Assembly (NCBI RefSeq): GCF_014904755.1 | Contig: NZ_JACZFQ010000023.1 | Location: 105,227 to 169,226, forward strand | Reading direction: 5' to 3' | Length of the DNA: 64,000 nucleotides | Origin: Neoluteolibacter marinus | GTDB taxonomy: Bacteria; Verrucomicrobiota; Verrucomicrobiia; Verrucomicrobiales; Akkermansiaceae | In this document: positions 47,928 to 59,586 of the stretch, piece after piece | Layout of the letters: every line of letters starts with the position of its first letter | Position numbering within the stretch: the first letter of the stretch is position 1 | Program-made: the position numbers and the translations under genes | The notes under the pieces: model-generated | Seen by the model: only the letters and a program-made list of their open reading frames with translations | Databases searched by the model: none | What the model was told of the DNA's origin: nothing

Positions 47928-50900
47928 ATGTTGCGGCCTGAATTCATACGGGTTCTCATTCCGCTCCTCGCGATCTCCGCGGAGCATGCCACCGCGACCT
48001 CATTCGAGACCGTGTGGCAGTTGGGCAGCGACGACGGCAATCTCGCGCCCTTCAGCGAGGAAAGCCATTCCTCCAACGCCGCGCCCGGGCAGGCGTCGGT
48101 GCTCGACGACGATTATTACTTCGCCGGCAGCTACGCCGTGGTCGGCGTCGTGGCCGCGGACGAGGCGGCCTCGAACTTCGAACGGGCGGTGGCCGGCAGT
48201 GATCCGCGGAACCGGATTCATTTCCAGCTCTCCGCGGCCCACGCCGCCGCGACTTCCCGGCTGCGGGTGACGGTGGATCTTTTCCAAGGCGGCGCTTGGA
48301 CCGGCGGACCGGTACCCGGTTTCACCACCCACGACATCGCGATCACCTGCAACGGCCTGCCCGTCGGACAGGCGCTGGCGATCACATGGAACCGGACGCT
48401 GGTTTTCACGATCCCGGCGTCAGCCGTGAGTGCCGCGGCCGGCGAGAACACCTTGCAGATCGAGCGCACCGGCGGCGCGACCGGCGGCTACCTCGGCATC
48501 GACCAGGTCAAGCTCGAGGCCGAAGTCGACGGCCTCCTCGATGGCGACAACGATTCGCTGCCGCGCTGGTTTGAAGACCTCTACGGCTCCTCCGATGCCG
48601 ATCCGTCCGATGCGGGATCCGATGCCGATGGCGACGGGCTCGATGCGCTCGGGGAATTCCTGGCCGGCACCAACCCCACCGACCCCGACAGCGACAATGA
48701 CGGGCTCTCCGATTTGGTGGAGGTGAACGGCGCGACCTTGCCGCTGGATCCCGACACCGACGGCGACGGCCTCCTCGACGGCGATGAAACCCTCACCAGC
48801 CCGCTGCTTGCCGACACCGACAGCGACACCTTTCCCGATAACATCGAAATCGAACAAGGCAGCGATCCGAACTCGGCGGCCTCCGTGCCATTCGATTTCC
48901 CCGGGGCAATCGGGCTCCAGTTCGTGGTCGAATCGCTGGCGGATGCCGCCCTGCCCGCGGGTGAACCCGCCGGCTATTTCCGCATCCCGCATTGGAACCC
49001 GAGCCCGCCCCTGCCGCAATGGATGAGCAGCGGCTCGGTGGTCAGCGGGTCCCTGCCGGCGCTCAAGGACCATCGCGGGGCGGCGACGGGCGTCAACGCC
49101 GCGTGGTCGTTCCACCACGCCAGCGCCGGCTATCACAAGGGCCCCGGCAACGAGCGGCTCTTCGCCGGGCTGATCCGCAGCCAGAAGACGTCCACCATCA
49201 CGACACCGGCATCGGTCACGCTGAGCGGCATTCCCTACGCGACCTACGACATTCTCGTCTACCCCGGCTACCTCTATCCCGGCCTCACCGGGGTGGTCCA
49301 GCGGACCGGCGACGCCTCCAGCGCCCGCTATTTCGTCAGCGCCTCGGCCCCTCCTTTCCGCCGGTTCACCGAAGTCACCGCCACCTCACCCGCCGCCCCG
49401 CAGGCGGGAAACTACGTCCGCTATCGCAACCTGTCGGGCGGCACCCAGACGCTCACCGTGCTCGGCCTGGACTATGACCCGGTCGGAATCCACGGCCTCC
49501 AGATCATCGACACTGGCACCGACAGCGACGGCGATGGCCTGAGCGACGCCGAAGAGGTCGAGTTCCGTCTCGAACCCTCCGTCGCCGACGCCACCGGCGA
49601 CGCGGACGGCGACGGGATGGACAATGCGACCGAACTCGCCGCGGGATGCGACCCGCATCATCCCGACACGGATCGAGACGGCCTGCCGGATGGCGAGGAG
49701 GCAAGCCATGGCACCTCCCCGACCGACCCGGACAGCGACGACGATACGCTCACCGACGGGGATGAGATCCACGCGACCCCATTCCCCTCTCTGCCGGATC
49801 AGGGCGACAGCGACGGGGACAGCTTTTCGGATGCCGTGGAGAGGAAATACGGATCGAACCCGATGGTGGCCGCGAGCATTCCGCCCCCGGTTCCGGTTTG
49901 GGATGCCCCGGCAAACCGCTGGACTTGGCGGGTCGACAATCTCCGGGTGCTCTGGAACCACCCGCAGTCAATGCTGGGCGCCATCGACGGCGACGAGACC
50001 ATGCTCTGCGAGGCGGTGGCGCAGATCGGCCAAGGAGGGTGGAGCAAGCAAGTCGGCATGGGCATCCGCTATGTCGGCGGCCGCCTGACCTACCGCTTCC
50101 GCTGCATCGAGGGGGTATTCCACGTCAACGGCAACCCCGGCGCCGGATTCTGGAACAGCAACTGGAACAGCCCGCCGGCCGACCTGTCGCCGCTCTTCGG
50201 CCTGAGCGGGCATGGCACGGACGACGAGTCCAAGCCGTTGCGCATGGAGTTCACCGCCACCCGCGCGGCCGGCCCCGGGAATTCGTGGACGCTCGTCTTC
50301 TTGATCGCCGACCTCACCAATCCCGCCTCGCCCGTCACGCTCGCGACCTATACCTGGAACAATGCGGTGGCGGCGGATCCGTCGCTGCTCGCCGGCACGG
50401 CGGCCTGGACCGACGCCGGAGGCACCGCGGGACGCTTTGACCTCGTCACCGAAACCGGCGTCACCGCGGTGATTTCCGCCGACGCTCTGGCCGCCGCCGA
50501 CAGCGACAGCGACGGCATGCCCGACGCTTGGGAAACCGACCACTTTTTCAATCCCACCAACAACGCCGACGCCGGGCTGGACGCCGACAGTGACGGCTTG
50601 AGCAATCTCCGCGAGTACCTCGCCGGCACCGACCCCCGCGACGACGACAGCGACAACGATGGCGTCACGGACGGCGCTGAAGTCAGCCACGGCTCCGATC
50701 CCAGCGACCCGGCAAGCCGGCCGGCGTGGTTCGATTTCACCGGCAACCCCGACGACCTCGACGGCGACGGACTGCCCGACGCCTGGATCCTGTGGTCGGG
50801 CGGAGCCGCGCGCGCACCGTTGGCGGACGACGATGGCGACGGGATGAGCAACCTCGAGGAAAGCGAGGCCGGGACCGATCCCGACGATCCCGACTCCAAA

Positions 50901-52904
50901 TTGGACATGGTCACCTGGCGGCAGGACGACGACCTGGTCCTTTACTGGAGCGACCTGCCCTTTAAGAACCACCACGTCGAGACCAGCCTCGACCTCGGTG
51001 ACTGGGAGGAAGCCGCCGGCCTGCCGGCGCCGACGGTGAGCGACTTCCACCGGCAGCTGGTCATCCCCGCGGCCCTGCTGCCCGAGGGCACCGGATTCTA
51101 CCGCTCCTCCATCACCCCGCGGGATTCCGATGGCGACGGGGTCGAGGATTGGACGGAGGAGATGGTTTTGGGTTCTTCCACCGCAACTGCCGATTCTCTC
51201 GGGCAACCCCTGGTCCGCGCCAACGGGGAAACCCTCGAAGGCGATGCGATCGCCTTGCTCGACCGGATGCAGGGATCGGCGCCGAACGGCGGCAGTCCCG
51301 GCACTTCGGTTCCCGGAGTCCCATCCCCCGTGAACGCATCGCGTTTCCTGATGCAATCCACCTTCGGCCCGGTGCCCGCCGAAATCGATTCAGTCAGGCA
51401 AGTCGGCTTCGAGGGCTGGATCGACCAGCAGCTGGCCCTTTCTCCCTCCTACCTCAGTCCCTACATCAAGGAGATCAAGGCCGACGCCACCGGGCCCAGG
51501 ATGGATCCCACCTACAACTACAGCGAGCTGGACGACTTCATCTTCGGCAACAACATCACCACCCCCTTTGCCCGCAATGCCATCGGCGCCCCGGACCAGC
51601 TCCGGCAGCGGCTCGCCTTCGCCCTCTCCCAGATCCTCGTGGTTTCGCGCCGGAATGCCGACCTCGAGGAGAAGCCGGAGGCGATGGCCTGCTACTATGA
51701 CACCCTGATCCGCCACGCCTGCGGGAACTACGGCGACCTGTTGCTCGACATCGCCCTCAGCCCGGCGATGGGCATGTACCTCAGCCACGCCGGCAACCAG
51801 AAGGCGGATCCCTCGATCAATCGCTTTCCGGACGAGAACTTCGCCCGCGAGATCATGCAATTGTTCTCGATCGGCCTCTGGGAGCTCAACCCGGACGGCA
51901 GCCGCAAGCTCGACGGATCCGGCGAACCGATCCCGACCTACGACAACGGCGACATCACCGAACTCGCCCGCGTTTTCACCGGCCTCTACTTCGCCTCGCC
52001 CTACGGCTGGGGCGGCGGGGGTTGGGCCGACGACCACTACACGCGGCCCATGGTCATGTACGCCGACCGCCACGACTTCGGGTCCAAGAAACTGCCCGGT
52101 CATTTCGTCGTCCCGGCCCGGAATCCTTCGGAGGAGAGCGGGATGCAGGACGTGCGCGACGCGGTGAGCGCGCTCTTCCATCACCCGAACACCCCGCCCT
52201 TCGTCTGCCGCCAGCTGATCCAGTTCCTCGTCACCGACAACCCCGGCCCCGGCTACATCCAGCGCGTCCAGGATGTGTTCGTGGATGACGGCAACGGCAC
52301 CCGCGGCAATCTCGCCGCGGTCGCCAAGGCCATCCTGTTAGATCCCGAGGCGCGCCAACTGCCGCTGTCGCCCGCCTTCGGAAAGCTTCGCGAACCGGTG
52401 GTCCGCACCATGCACCTCGGGCGCCTGCTGAAGCTCGCCGAGACGCACCCCGGCTTCGTCTGGTGGAACTGGACGGAAACCTACTACACCGACTCCAACC
52501 AGGAGCCGATGAACTCGCCCAGCGTCTTCAATTTCTACACCCCGGTCTATCAGGCACCGGGGGAAATCCGCAACCAGGGCCTGGTCAGCCCGGGCTTCCA
52601 GATCATCGACACCTTCACCGCCGTCTCGTTCCCGAACCTGCTCTGGGACTACCTCCACCGCGGCTTCCGCTCCGGTTACAACTGGTGGTATCCGCTCGAT
52701 TCCAGTGCCGCCCTGTTGCTGGCCGACCAGCCTGCCGCGCTGGTCGATCACGTCGATCTGCTGGCATGCGCCGGCACGATGACCGCCCGCACCCGCGGCA
52801 TCCTCCTCAACGCGCTCGACAACCCGGCACTCGACCGGAAAGAGCGCGTCGCCCTCGCCATCTGGACCGCCATGACCTGTCCGGAAGGAAGCGTCCAGCG
52901 CTAG
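47928..52904 (+). CDS. Very large secreted DUF1800 protein with thrombospondin type 3 repeats
   Basis: A 1658-residue exported protein with a signal peptide (residues 1-23) and an N-terminal beta-rich domain to about residue 200. Three blocks of calcium-binding type 3 repeats (DxDxDGLxD) lie at about 205-310, 530-645 and 855-990, with beta-rich segments between them. A C-terminal DUF1800 domain starts near residue 1135 ([22 protein letters not shown]). DUF1800 is normally paired with DUF1501, as here, 12 bp downstream. Function is unknown; calcium-stabilised surface attachment or polymer processing is often suggested. Length is at the high end for the family. Confidence 0.9.
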   Translation: MLRPEFIRVLIPLLAISAEHATATSFETVWQLGSDDGNLAPFSEESHSSNAAPGQASVLDDDYYFAGSYAVVGVVAADEAASNFERAVAGSDPRNRIHFQLSAAHAAATSRLRVTVDLFQGGAWTGGPVPGFTTHDIAITCNGLPVGQALAITWNRTLVFTIPASAVSAAAGENTLQIERTGGATGGYLGIDQVKLEAEVDGLLDGDNDSLPRWFEDLYGSSDADPSDAGSDADGDGLDALGEFLAGTNPTDPDSDNDGLSDLVEVNGATLPLDPDTDGDGLLDGDETLTSPLLADTDSDTFPDNIEIEQGSDPNSAASVPFDFPGAIGLQFVVESLADAALPAGEPAGYFRIPHWNPSPPLPQWMSSGSVVSGSLPALKDHRGAATGVNAAWSFHHASAGYHKGPGNERLFAGLIRSQKTSTITTPASVTLSGIPYATYDILVYPGYLYPGLTGVVQRTGDASSARYFVSASAPPFRRFTEVTATSPAAPQAGNYVRYRNLSGGTQTLTVLGLDYDPVGIHGLQIIDTGTDSDGDGLSDAEEVEFRLEPSVADATGDADGDGMDNATELAAGCDPHHPDTDRDGLPDGEEASHGTSPTDPDSDDDTLTDGDEIHATPFPSLPDQGDSDGDSFSDAVERKYGSNPMVAASIPPPVPVWDAPANRWTWRVDNLRVLWNHPQSMLGAIDGDETMLCEAVAQIGQGGWSKQVGMGIRYVGGRLTYRFRCIEGVFHVNGNPGAGFWNSNWNSPPADLSPLFGLSGHGTDDESKPLRMEFTATRAAGPGNSWTLVFLIADLTNPASPVTLATYTWNNAVAADPSLLAGTAAWTDAGGTAGRFDLVTETGVTAVISADALAAADSDSDGMPDAWETDHFFNPTNNADAGLDADSDGLSNLREYLAGTDPRDDDSDNDGVTDGAEVSHGSDPSDPASRPAWFDFTGNPDDLDGDGLPDAWILWSGGAARAPLADDDGDGMSNLEESEAGTDPDDPDSKLDMVTWRQDDDLVLYWSDLPFKNHHVETSLDLGDWEEAAGLPAPTVSDFHRQLVIPAALLPEGTGFYRSSITPRDSDGDGVEDWTEEMVLGSSTATADSLGQPLVRANGETLEGDAIALLDRMQGSAPNGGSPGTSVPGVPSPVNASRFLMQSTFGPVPAEIDSVRQVGFEGWIDQQLALSPSYLSPYIKEIKADATGPRMDPTYNYSELDDFIFGNNITTPFARNAIGAPDQLRQRLAFALSQILVVSRRNADLEEKPEAMACYYDTLIRHACGNYGDLLLDIALSPAMGMYLSHAGNQKADPSINRFPDENFAREIMQLFSIGLWELNPDGSRKLDGSGEPIPTYDNGDITELARVFTGLYFASPYGWGGGGWADDHYTRPMVMYADRHDFGSKKLPGHFVVPARNPSEESGMQDVRDAVSALFHHPNTPPFVCRQLIQFLVTDNPGPGYIQRVQDVFVDDGNGTRGNLAAVAKAILLDPEARQLPLSPAFGKLREPVVRTMHLGRLLKLAETHPGFVWWNWTETYYTDSNQEPMNSPSVFNFYTPVYQAPGEIRNQGLVSPGFQIIDTFTAVSFPNLLWDYLHRGFRSGYNWWYPLDSSAALLLADQPAALVDHVDLLACAGTMTARTRGILLNALDNPALDRKERVALAIWTAMTCPEGSVQR

Positions 52905-52916
52905 ACCCCGAAAGCC

Positions 52917-54386
52917 ATGCCGTCCCGCCGCCAGTTCCTCGGAGAAGCCAGTTGCGCCGCCATCGGCTCGACCTCGGTGCTTTCAACCCTGCTGAACCTG
53001 ACCATGGCGAATCATGCCGCGGCCCAGGGCGGCTTCGGAAGCCAGCGGAAGTCCCTGGTCTGCCTGTTCCTTTCCGGCGGCTGCGACACCTTCAATTTCC
53101 TGATCCCGACCGAGCCCGGCCCCTACGCCGAATACGCCGCCGCCCGTTCCAACCTCGCGATTCCCCTCAACGACCCGAACCCGTCGAACAACATCATCCC
53201 GCTCACCGGCACCGGCTACGGCCTTCATCCGTCCTGCGTCCACCTGGCGGAAATGTTCAACGGCACCGGCAGCTTCACCGGCAAAAAGCGCCTCGCCCTC
53301 CTCGCCAACGTCGGCACCCTGATCGAGCCGATCGCCTCCAAGCAAGATTACCTGAGCGGAAACATCGCCCTGCCCAAGGCGCTGTTTTCCCACCGCGACC
53401 AGATCGAGCAGTGGCAAACCTCGGTCCCTCAAGGCATGCAGGTGCTATCCGGTTGGGGTGGCCGCGCGGCGGACGTGATCCACTCGACCTTCAACACCGA
53501 GCAGACCGGCAACTACTACATGCCGATGAATTTCTCGCTCGCCGGCAACTCCGCCTTCCAGATCGGCCGGAGCGAAGGCCAGTTCGTCATCACCGGCAAC
53601 GGCGCGCTCACGTTCGACGGGTCGACCGGCAACTCCGCGGTGAACCAGGCAAAGACCCAGGTGACCCAGGACACCGTCGCCAGCCCGATCGAGGAGCACT
53701 ACCGCAACCTCTTCCAGCGGACCCACGGGCGGATCACCGCCAACAGCATCGAGCGCGGCGCCGAGTTCCAGCAGCACTTCGACAACCCCGGCACCCTCAA
53801 CAGCCAGAACGTCGACGCGGTGATCGCCGCCGCCCCCTTCCCCGCGCACTGGATCTCCGACCAGTTCCGGGCCGCCGTGAAAACCATCGCCATCCGCGAA
53901 CAACTCAAACTCGCCCGCCAGACCATCTTCATCGAGTTCGGCGGCTGGGACCACCACGCCGAACTTCTCACCAACCAGAGGAACATGCTGGGCGCCCTCG
54001 ACGGCGCGCTCCACGCCTTCCAGATCTGTCTCGAAAACCTCGGCCTCAGCGACGACGTCATCACCTTCACCTGTTCCGACTTCGGCCGCACCCTGCGCTC
54101 CAACGGGCAGGGCACCGACCACGCCTGGTCCGGCAACCAGCTGGTGCTCGGCGGCCCGGTGCAGGGCGGCGTGATTCGCGGCAGTTTCCCCTCGCTGGTC
54201 ATCGACGGCCCCGACGACATCGGACGCGGCGGGCGGATCTTCCCGAAGCTTTCCGCCGACGAATACTTCTGCGAGCTGCTGCGCTGGTTCGGCGTCACCG
54301 CCGGCGACATGGACATGGTCCTGCCGAACATCCGGAACTTCTACGATCCCGCCAGTAGTTCCCACCCGGTGAACTTCCTCGCCTGA
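52917..54386 (+). CDS. DUF1501 protein with Tat signal
   Basis: A 489-residue protein with a twin-arginine export signal (RRQFLGEASCAAIG, residues 4-17). The alkaline-phosphatase-like DUF1501 fold follows, with LVCLFLSGGCDTFNFLIP, GLHPSCVHLAEMF, FIEFGGWDHHAEL and TCSDFGRTLRSNGQGTDHAWSGNQLVLGG. Tat export implies folding with a cofactor or metal in the cytoplasm. It is the partner of the DUF1800 protein and follows it by 12 bp. Confidence 0.92.
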   Translation: MPSRRQFLGEASCAAIGSTSVLSTLLNLTMANHAAAQGGFGSQRKSLVCLFLSGGCDTFNFLIPTEPGPYAEYAAARSNLAIPLNDPNPSNNIIPLTGTGYGLHPSCVHLAEMFNGTGSFTGKKRLALLANVGTLIEPIASKQDYLSGNIALPKALFSHRDQIEQWQTSVPQGMQVLSGWGGRAADVIHSTFNTEQTGNYYMPMNFSLAGNSAFQIGRSEGQFVITGNGALTFDGSTGNSAVNQAKTQVTQDTVASPIEEHYRNLFQRTHGRITANSIERGAEFQQHFDNPGTLNSQNVDAVIAAAPFPAHWISDQFRAAVKTIAIREQLKLARQTIFIEFGGWDHHAELLTNQRNMLGALDGALHAFQICLENLGLSDDVITFTCSDFGRTLRSNGQGTDHAWSGNQLVLGGPVQGGVIRGSFPSLVIDGPDDIGRGGRIFPKLSADEYFCELLRWFGVTAGDMDMVLPNIRNFYDPASSSHPVNFLA

Positions 54387-54392
54387 CCCGCC

Positions 54393-54920
54393 ATGCGCCG
54401 TTGGAAGTGGCTCGTATGGCTGGCCTTCGCCGCCACCATCGGACTGGTAACCTGGACCTTCCTGTCCACCGACCAAGAGAAGGAGCCACTGCGTTCATCG
54501 ATGCCGGCATCGCCGCCGCCTGTCCAAACACCCGCCAACCCCGTCCCCGGCGACCTGCTGCTCGCCGGTTATGCCGACCCGGCCACTGCACCCATCGAGG
54601 ACCTGCGGAAGATCCATCGCGTGGTCGCCGGCTATTTCACGGTCATCAAGGACGGATCCCGATTCCCGATCGGCGGCAATGCCGACCTCGCCGCCGCCCT
54701 GCGGGGCGAGAATGCCAACCGCGAGGTTTTCGTGCGTGGGGACAGCCCGGTCTTCTCCGGCGACGGCCTGCTGGTCGACCGCTGGGGCAGCCCCCTCGTC
54801 GTGCACCCCGAAGCCTGGCGCCAGCTCGCGATCCGCTCGGCGGGCCCGGATCGCCGGGCCTACACCGCCGATGACCTCGTCCTGTTGCCCTCCGGACGCC
54901 AGGCCCGGCCGGGCGAGTGA
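54393..54920 (+). CDS. Membrane-anchored protein of the DUF1800/DUF1501 operon
   Basis: A 175-residue protein with one N-terminal anchor (WLVWLAFAATIGLVTWTFL), a Pro-rich linker and a C-terminal domain with a recurring verrucomicrobial ending (IRSAGPDRRAYTADDLVL), reminiscent of pseudopilin C-terminal calcium loops. It follows the DUF1501 gene by 6 bp. Role in the same surface system is inferred from position only. Confidence 0.65.
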   Translation: MRRWKWLVWLAFAATIGLVTWTFLSTDQEKEPLRSSMPASPPPVQTPANPVPGDLLLAGYADPATAPIEDLRKIHRVVAGYFTVIKDGSRFPIGGNADLAAALRGENANREVFVRGDSPVFSGDGLLVDRWGSPLVVHPEAWRQLAIRSAGPDRRAYTADDLVLLPSGRQARPGE

Positions 54921-55010
54921 GCCCGCCCGCCGGCAGGACCGCAGCCTTTTGCAACTTGCGGAATACCGACAACCGGCCTAACCAAGGAATGGTCTTTTCC
55001 CCAAGTTGCC

Positions 55011-55205
55011 ATGAAAACAAAGACAGCCACCCGCGCTTGTGAAGCCTGCGCCTTTTGGAATCCGATCGAGGATTCGCACGGTGAATGCCGCCGCCACGCC
55101 CCGCAAACCGTCGCCTTCGAGGTCGACGAGGAAATGAAGTTCGAATCGATGTTTCCGGTCACGGCCAACGACGATTGGTGCGGGGACTTCGAGAAAGACG
55201 ATTGA
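55011..55205 (+). CDS. Small four-cysteine protein
   Basis: A 64-residue protein with CEAC near residue 10, a cysteine in GECRRHAP and one in DDWCGDF, a spacing that could bind zinc or an iron-sulfur cluster. It lacks a signal peptide. Similar short proteins with the C-x2-C/CRRHAP/DDWCG pattern occur widely without known function. It has its own 90-bp upstream region. Confidence 0.65.
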   Translation: MKTKTATRACEACAFWNPIEDSHGECRRHAPQTVAFEVDEEMKFESMFPVTANDDWCGDFEKDD

Positions 55206-55288
55206 CCGGGATTTGGGACCGGTCGCGCCGACCTAACGGTTGGAAGTTTTTTATTGCGACCCGTTCTCAACTGAAATCCAGTTCCGCC

Positions 55289-55678
55289 GTGATCCCTACG
55301 GCGGAACAAATTGACCGTCTCCTGCACCCATTGGCACCCGACCTCGCCAAGGAGGCGGACGCCCTCTTGGACCTGCGTGAGCTGCTGATGACCAAAGGCC
55401 ACGCGGGAAAGTGCGTGCGTGCTTTTTTCCACCTATTCGCCGCCGCGAAGCAGGATACCCGCCCGAAACTCGCGCCCCTGCAGGCCTGGCTCGAAGAGCA
55501 TCTCGAGATCTCGGTCCACGCCGACGGCCGGGAACTGGAGACCTTGCCGGTGGAACTGCACGCCATCGAGGACCTGGACTCCTTCTGCATGCGTTCGATC
55601 AAAAAAGTCCGGATGGACCGGAGTTTCGCCGCCCGGCGGCTAGATCTCGCGTTCCGTTACAAGGGGCTGGCCGTCTGA
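55289..55678 (+). CDS. Hypothetical protein
   Basis: From the GTG at 55289 the product has 129 residues (VIPTAEQIDRLLHPLAPDLAKEAD). It is helical, soluble, with no recognised motif. The frame is open further upstream to 55085 but that part overlaps the four-cysteine gene and has an Arg-rich, non-biological composition. Start choice is uncertain; no strong Shine-Dalgarno is visible. Confidence 0.5.
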   Translation: MIPTAEQIDRLLHPLAPDLAKEADALLDLRELLMTKGHAGKCVRAFFHLFAAAKQDTRPKLAPLQAWLEEHLEISVHADGRELETLPVELHAIEDLDSFCMRSIKKVRMDRSFAARRLDLAFRYKGLAV

Positions 55679-55789
55679 CCGCACCCTACCCGGAAAGAGT
55701 GGGTCATCCGCGGCTTTTCGTTGTTCGCCCGGCTTGCCCTCCCGGGGCCGACCGCTAGCATCAACCGCTTCCGCAGGCCCCAGCCGTCC

Positions 55790-58700
55790 ATGAACCGCAT
55801 TTTCGTCGAGAAGAAGCCCGAATTCAACGCAGAGGCACGCCACCTCCTGCACGATCTCCGCGAGTCCCTCGGACTCACCGCCCTCCAGGGCGTCCGCACC
55901 ATCCAGCGCTACGACATCGACGGCCTGACCGATGCCGAGTTCGGGCAAGCGGCTCGCCTGATCCTTTCCGAACCGCAGGTCGACATCACCTCCCCTGCCC
56001 TGGCCCTCGCGGACGACGAGACTGCCTTCGCCGTCGAATACCTGCCCGGCCAGTTCGACCAGCGCGCCGACTCGGCCGCCCAGTGCGTGCAAATCCTCAC
56101 CGGCAAGGAACGTCCGCTGGTCGCCTCCGCGAATGTCATCGTCCTCAAGGGCGAGATCTCCGGCGACGACCTCGCGCGCATCAAGGGCTTCGTCATCAAT
56201 GCCGTCGATTCGCACGAGGCGGGCATGGACCTGCCGGAGTCGCTGCAGCCGAACATTCATGCACCCGCCGACGTGGTCGTTCTTGATGGCCTGATCTCCA
56301 GGTCCGCCGACCAGCTCGCCGCCTTGCGGAAGGAACTCGGACTGGCCATGTCCGACGCCGACCTGGCCTTCTGCCAAGCCTACTTCCGCGACGAGGAAAA
56401 GCGCGACCCGAGCATCACCGAGATCCGCATGCTCGACACCTACTGGTCCGACCACTGCCGTCACACGACCTTCCTGACCAAAATCGACGACGTCACCTTC
56501 GCGGACGAGTCCGGTCCGGTCGAACGCGCGTGGCAGGCTTACCTGGGCGCCCGCAAGGATCTCGGCCGCGAGGACAAGCCGGTCACGCTGATGGACATCG
56601 CGCTCATCGGCATGCGCGAGCTCAAGGCCAGCGGCGAGCTCGACAACCTCGAGGTCTCCGAGGAAATCAACGCCGCCTCGATTGTCGTCCCGGTGAAAAT
56701 CGACGACCGCCCGGAGGAGGAGTGGTTGATCCAGTTCAAGAACGAGACCCACAACCACCCGACCGAAATCGAGCCCTTCGGCGGTGCCGCGACCTGCCTC
56801 GGCGGCTGCATCCGCGATCCCCTTTCCGGCCGTTCCTACGTCTATCAGGCGATGCGCGTGACCGGCGCCGGCGACCCGCTGACGCCGTTCTCCGAAACCC
56901 TGCCCGGCAAGCTTCCGCAGAAGAAGATCTGCCAAGTGGCCGCCCACGGCTACTCGTCCTACGGCAACCAGATCGGCCTCGCCACCGGCCAGGTGGCCGA
57001 GGTCTATCACCCCGGCTACGTCGCCAAGCGCATGGAGATCGGCGCCGTGGTTGCCGCCGCCCCGCGCTCGCAGGTCTTCCGCGGCTCGCCGGCCCCCGGC
57101 GACGTCATCCTGCTGATCGGAGGCCGCACCGGCCGCGACGGTGTCGGCGGTGCCACCGGGTCGTCGAAGGAACACACCGACACCGCACTGGAAAACTCCG
57201 CCGAGGTCCAGAAGGGCGACGCCCCGACCGAACGCAAGATCCAGCGCTTGTTCCGCAATCCCGATCTCACGAAAAAGATCAAGGTCTGCAACGACTTCGG
57301 CGCCGGCGGCGTGTCGGTGGCAATCGGGGAGATCGCGCCTTCGCTCGAGATCGACCTCGATGCCGTGCCGAAGAAGTACGACGGCCTCGACGGGACCGAA
57401 CTGGCCATCTCCGAGTCCCAGGAGCGCATGGCGGTCTGCATCGACCCGGCCGATGCCGCCTATTTCATCGCCGAGTCCGACAAGGAGAACCTCGAGTGCG
57501 TCCACGTCGCCAAGGTCACCGACAGCGGACGGCTGCGCATGACTTGGCGCGGCAAGACGATCGTGGACCTTAGCCGCGCCTTCCTGGACACCAACGGGGT
57601 CCAGCAGACGGCGAAGATCCATGTCGCCGCCCCGGACGGCATCTTCCAGTCCGCCTTTGACCTGCCGCAGTCGGCGACCAAGCTGCTCGCCGACCTCAAC
57701 CACTGCTCGCAGAAAGGCCTCGGCGAGCGCTTCGACTCGTCGGTCGGTGCCGGCACCGTGCTGTGGCCTTTCGGCGGCAAGCACCAGCTCACCCCGCCCG
57801 ACGCGATGGTGGCCAAGTTGCCGCTGCTCGAAGGCGACACCGACGTCTGCACCTACATGAGCTGGGGTTTCAACCCGCGGATCTCCGCCTGGTCGCCCTT
57901 CCATGGGGCCGTCTACGCCGTGACCGAGTCGGTCTGCAAGGCGGTCGCCGCCGGTGCACGGCTTTCGGACGTCCGCCTGACCCTGCAGGAGTATTTCCCG
58001 AAACTCGGCAACGATCCCGCCCGCTGGGGGCTGCCCTTCGCGGCACTGCTGGGTGCCTACCACGCCCAGCACGGCCTGCGCCTCGCGGCCATCGGCGGCA
58101 AGGACTCGATGTCCGGATCCTTCAACGATCTGGACGTCCCGCCGACCCTGGTGTCCTTCGCCCTGGCCCCCGGCAAGGCCAGCCTCGCCCTGTCACCGGA
58201 ATTCAAGAAGCCGGGCAGCACCCTCTCGCTCGTCAAGGTCGCGCGCGACGACGACCAGCTCCCCGACTTCAAGAATCTCCATGACGTCGCCGCCCGACTG
58301 CACGAGCTCAACGAGGCCGGCCACCTGCTGTCGATGAAAGCGCTCGGCTCCGGCGGGCTGATGCACGCCGTCGCCACCAGCGCCTTCGGCAACCACATCG
58401 GCGCCAACATCACCGCCGACCTGCAGCCGTATGCCGAGCGCTACTTCTGCTTCCTGGTCGAGCACGACGCCGAACTTCCCGCCGCTCTCCTGGCCCGGGT
58501 TCTCGGCGAGACCGTCGCCGAGCCGGTGATCACCTTCCCCGGGGAAAGCCACGCCATCGCGGATCTCCAGGCCGCCTGGGAAGGCACCCTCGAGCCGGTC
58601 TTCCCGACCAAGGAAGACGCCTCCGTCGCGACCACGCCGCACCTCTCCCTCGCGGCCTCTTTCACCGGCGGAATCTCCCATCCACCATCTTCCATCCGCC

Positions 58701-59503
58701 ATCCAAAGCCGAAGGTCTTGATCCCCGCCTTCCCCGGCACCAACAGCGAATACGACTCCGCCAAGGCCTTCCGCGAAGCCGGTGCCGAGGCCGAGATCCA
58801 GGTCTTCCGCAACCTCAGCCCGCGCCACATCGAGGAGTCGCTGGCCGCCTTCGCCGAAAGCATCCGCCAGTCGCAGATCCTGATGTTCCCCGGTGGCTTC
58901 AGCGCCGGCGACGAGCCCGACGGCTCGGCCAAGTTCATCGCCACCATCATCCGCAACCCGCAGGTCGCGGATGCGATCATGGACCTGATCAAGAACCGCG
59001 ACGGCCTCGTGCTCGGGATCTGCAACGGCTTCCAGGCCCTGATCAAGACCGGCCTCGTGCCCTACGGCGAGATCCGCGACCCGCACGCCGACGCACCGAC
59101 GCTCACCTTCAACGACATCGGCCGCCACGTCTCATGCTACGTCACCACCCGCATCGCCAGCACCCTGTCGCCGTGGATGGCCGGCATGGAAGTCGGCGAC
59201 CTCCACGCGGTGCCGGTGTCGCACGGCGAAGGCAAGTTCCTCGCCAGCCCGCAGGTGGTGGCCGAGCTCGCCGCCAAGGGCCAGATCGCCACCCAGTACG
59301 TCGACACCGACGGCGTCTACTCGATGGAGATCGACATCAATCCGAACGGCTCGCTGTTCGCCATCGAAGGCATCACCAGCCCCTGCGGCCGGGTCTTCGG
59401 CAAGATGGCCCACACCGAGCGCGCCGGGAGCCGGGTGGCGAAGAACATCCCGGGTGAAAAGCACCAGCCGATCTTCGCGGCCGGCGTGAAGTGGTTCGAG
59501 TGA
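55790..59503 (+). CDS. purL: Phosphoribosylformylglycinamidine synthase, fused large form
   Basis: The 1237-residue enzyme makes FGAM in purine synthesis. It begins MNRIFVEKK at the ATG at 55790. It has the synthetase parts with HNHPTEIEPFGGAATCLGG, GGRTGRDGVGGATGSSKEH and IGGKDSMSG, and a C-terminal class I glutaminase with the nucleophile in LGICNGFQAL and the HGEGKF region. This fused form differs from the PurLQS type of many bacteria. A short linker near residue 965 (ISHPPSSIRHPKPK) looks like inserted low-complexity sequence. Confidence 0.94.
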   Translation: MNRIFVEKKPEFNAEARHLLHDLRESLGLTALQGVRTIQRYDIDGLTDAEFGQAARLILSEPQVDITSPALALADDETAFAVEYLPGQFDQRADSAAQCVQILTGKERPLVASANVIVLKGEISGDDLARIKGFVINAVDSHEAGMDLPESLQPNIHAPADVVVLDGLISRSADQLAALRKELGLAMSDADLAFCQAYFRDEEKRDPSITEIRMLDTYWSDHCRHTTFLTKIDDVTFADESGPVERAWQAYLGARKDLGREDKPVTLMDIALIGMRELKASGELDNLEVSEEINAASIVVPVKIDDRPEEEWLIQFKNETHNHPTEIEPFGGAATCLGGCIRDPLSGRSYVYQAMRVTGAGDPLTPFSETLPGKLPQKKICQVAAHGYSSYGNQIGLATGQVAEVYHPGYVAKRMEIGAVVAAAPRSQVFRGSPAPGDVILLIGGRTGRDGVGGATGSSKEHTDTALENSAEVQKGDAPTERKIQRLFRNPDLTKKIKVCNDFGAGGVSVAIGEIAPSLEIDLDAVPKKYDGLDGTELAISESQERMAVCIDPADAAYFIAESDKENLECVHVAKVTDSGRLRMTWRGKTIVDLSRAFLDTNGVQQTAKIHVAAPDGIFQSAFDLPQSATKLLADLNHCSQKGLGERFDSSVGAGTVLWPFGGKHQLTPPDAMVAKLPLLEGDTDVCTYMSWGFNPRISAWSPFHGAVYAVTESVCKAVAAGARLSDVRLTLQEYFPKLGNDPARWGLPFAALLGAYHAQHGLRLAAIGGKDSMSGSFNDLDVPPTLVSFALAPGKASLALSPEFKKPGSTLSLVKVARDDDQLPDFKNLHDVAARLHELNEAGHLLSMKALGSGGLMHAVATSAFGNHIGANITADLQPYAERYFCFLVEHDAELPAALLARVLGETVAEPVITFPGESHAIADLQAAWEGTLEPVFPTKEDASVATTPHLSLAASFTGGISHPPSSIRHPKPKVLIPAFPGTNSEYDSAKAFREAGAEAEIQVFRNLSPRHIEESLAAFAESIRQSQILMFPGGFSAGDEPDGSAKFIATIIRNPQVADAIMDLIKNRDGLVLGICNGFQALIKTGLVPYGEIRDPHADAPTLTFNDIGRHVSCYVTTRIASTLSPWMAGMEVGDLHAVPVSHGEGKFLASPQVVAELAAKGQIATQYVDTDGVYSMEIDINPNGSLFAIEGITSPCGRVFGKMAHTERAGSRVAKNIPGEKHQPIFAAGVKWFE

Positions 59504-59586
59504 GCCAATTGTAGATTGAGGATTGCCGGCTGAGCGGGTGGGTCGATGCCCCTCCGCTTCAGCCCGTTACAATCAGCAATCTCCAA

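Noticed and set aside
55640..58072. An 810-codon open frame antisense to purL
   Set aside because: It is a shadow of the GC-rich purL coding strand, with a valine/glycine/arginine-rich composition and no family features. The same applies to long antisense frames at 13684-15030, 18989 region, 39418-40803 and 23496-24764.
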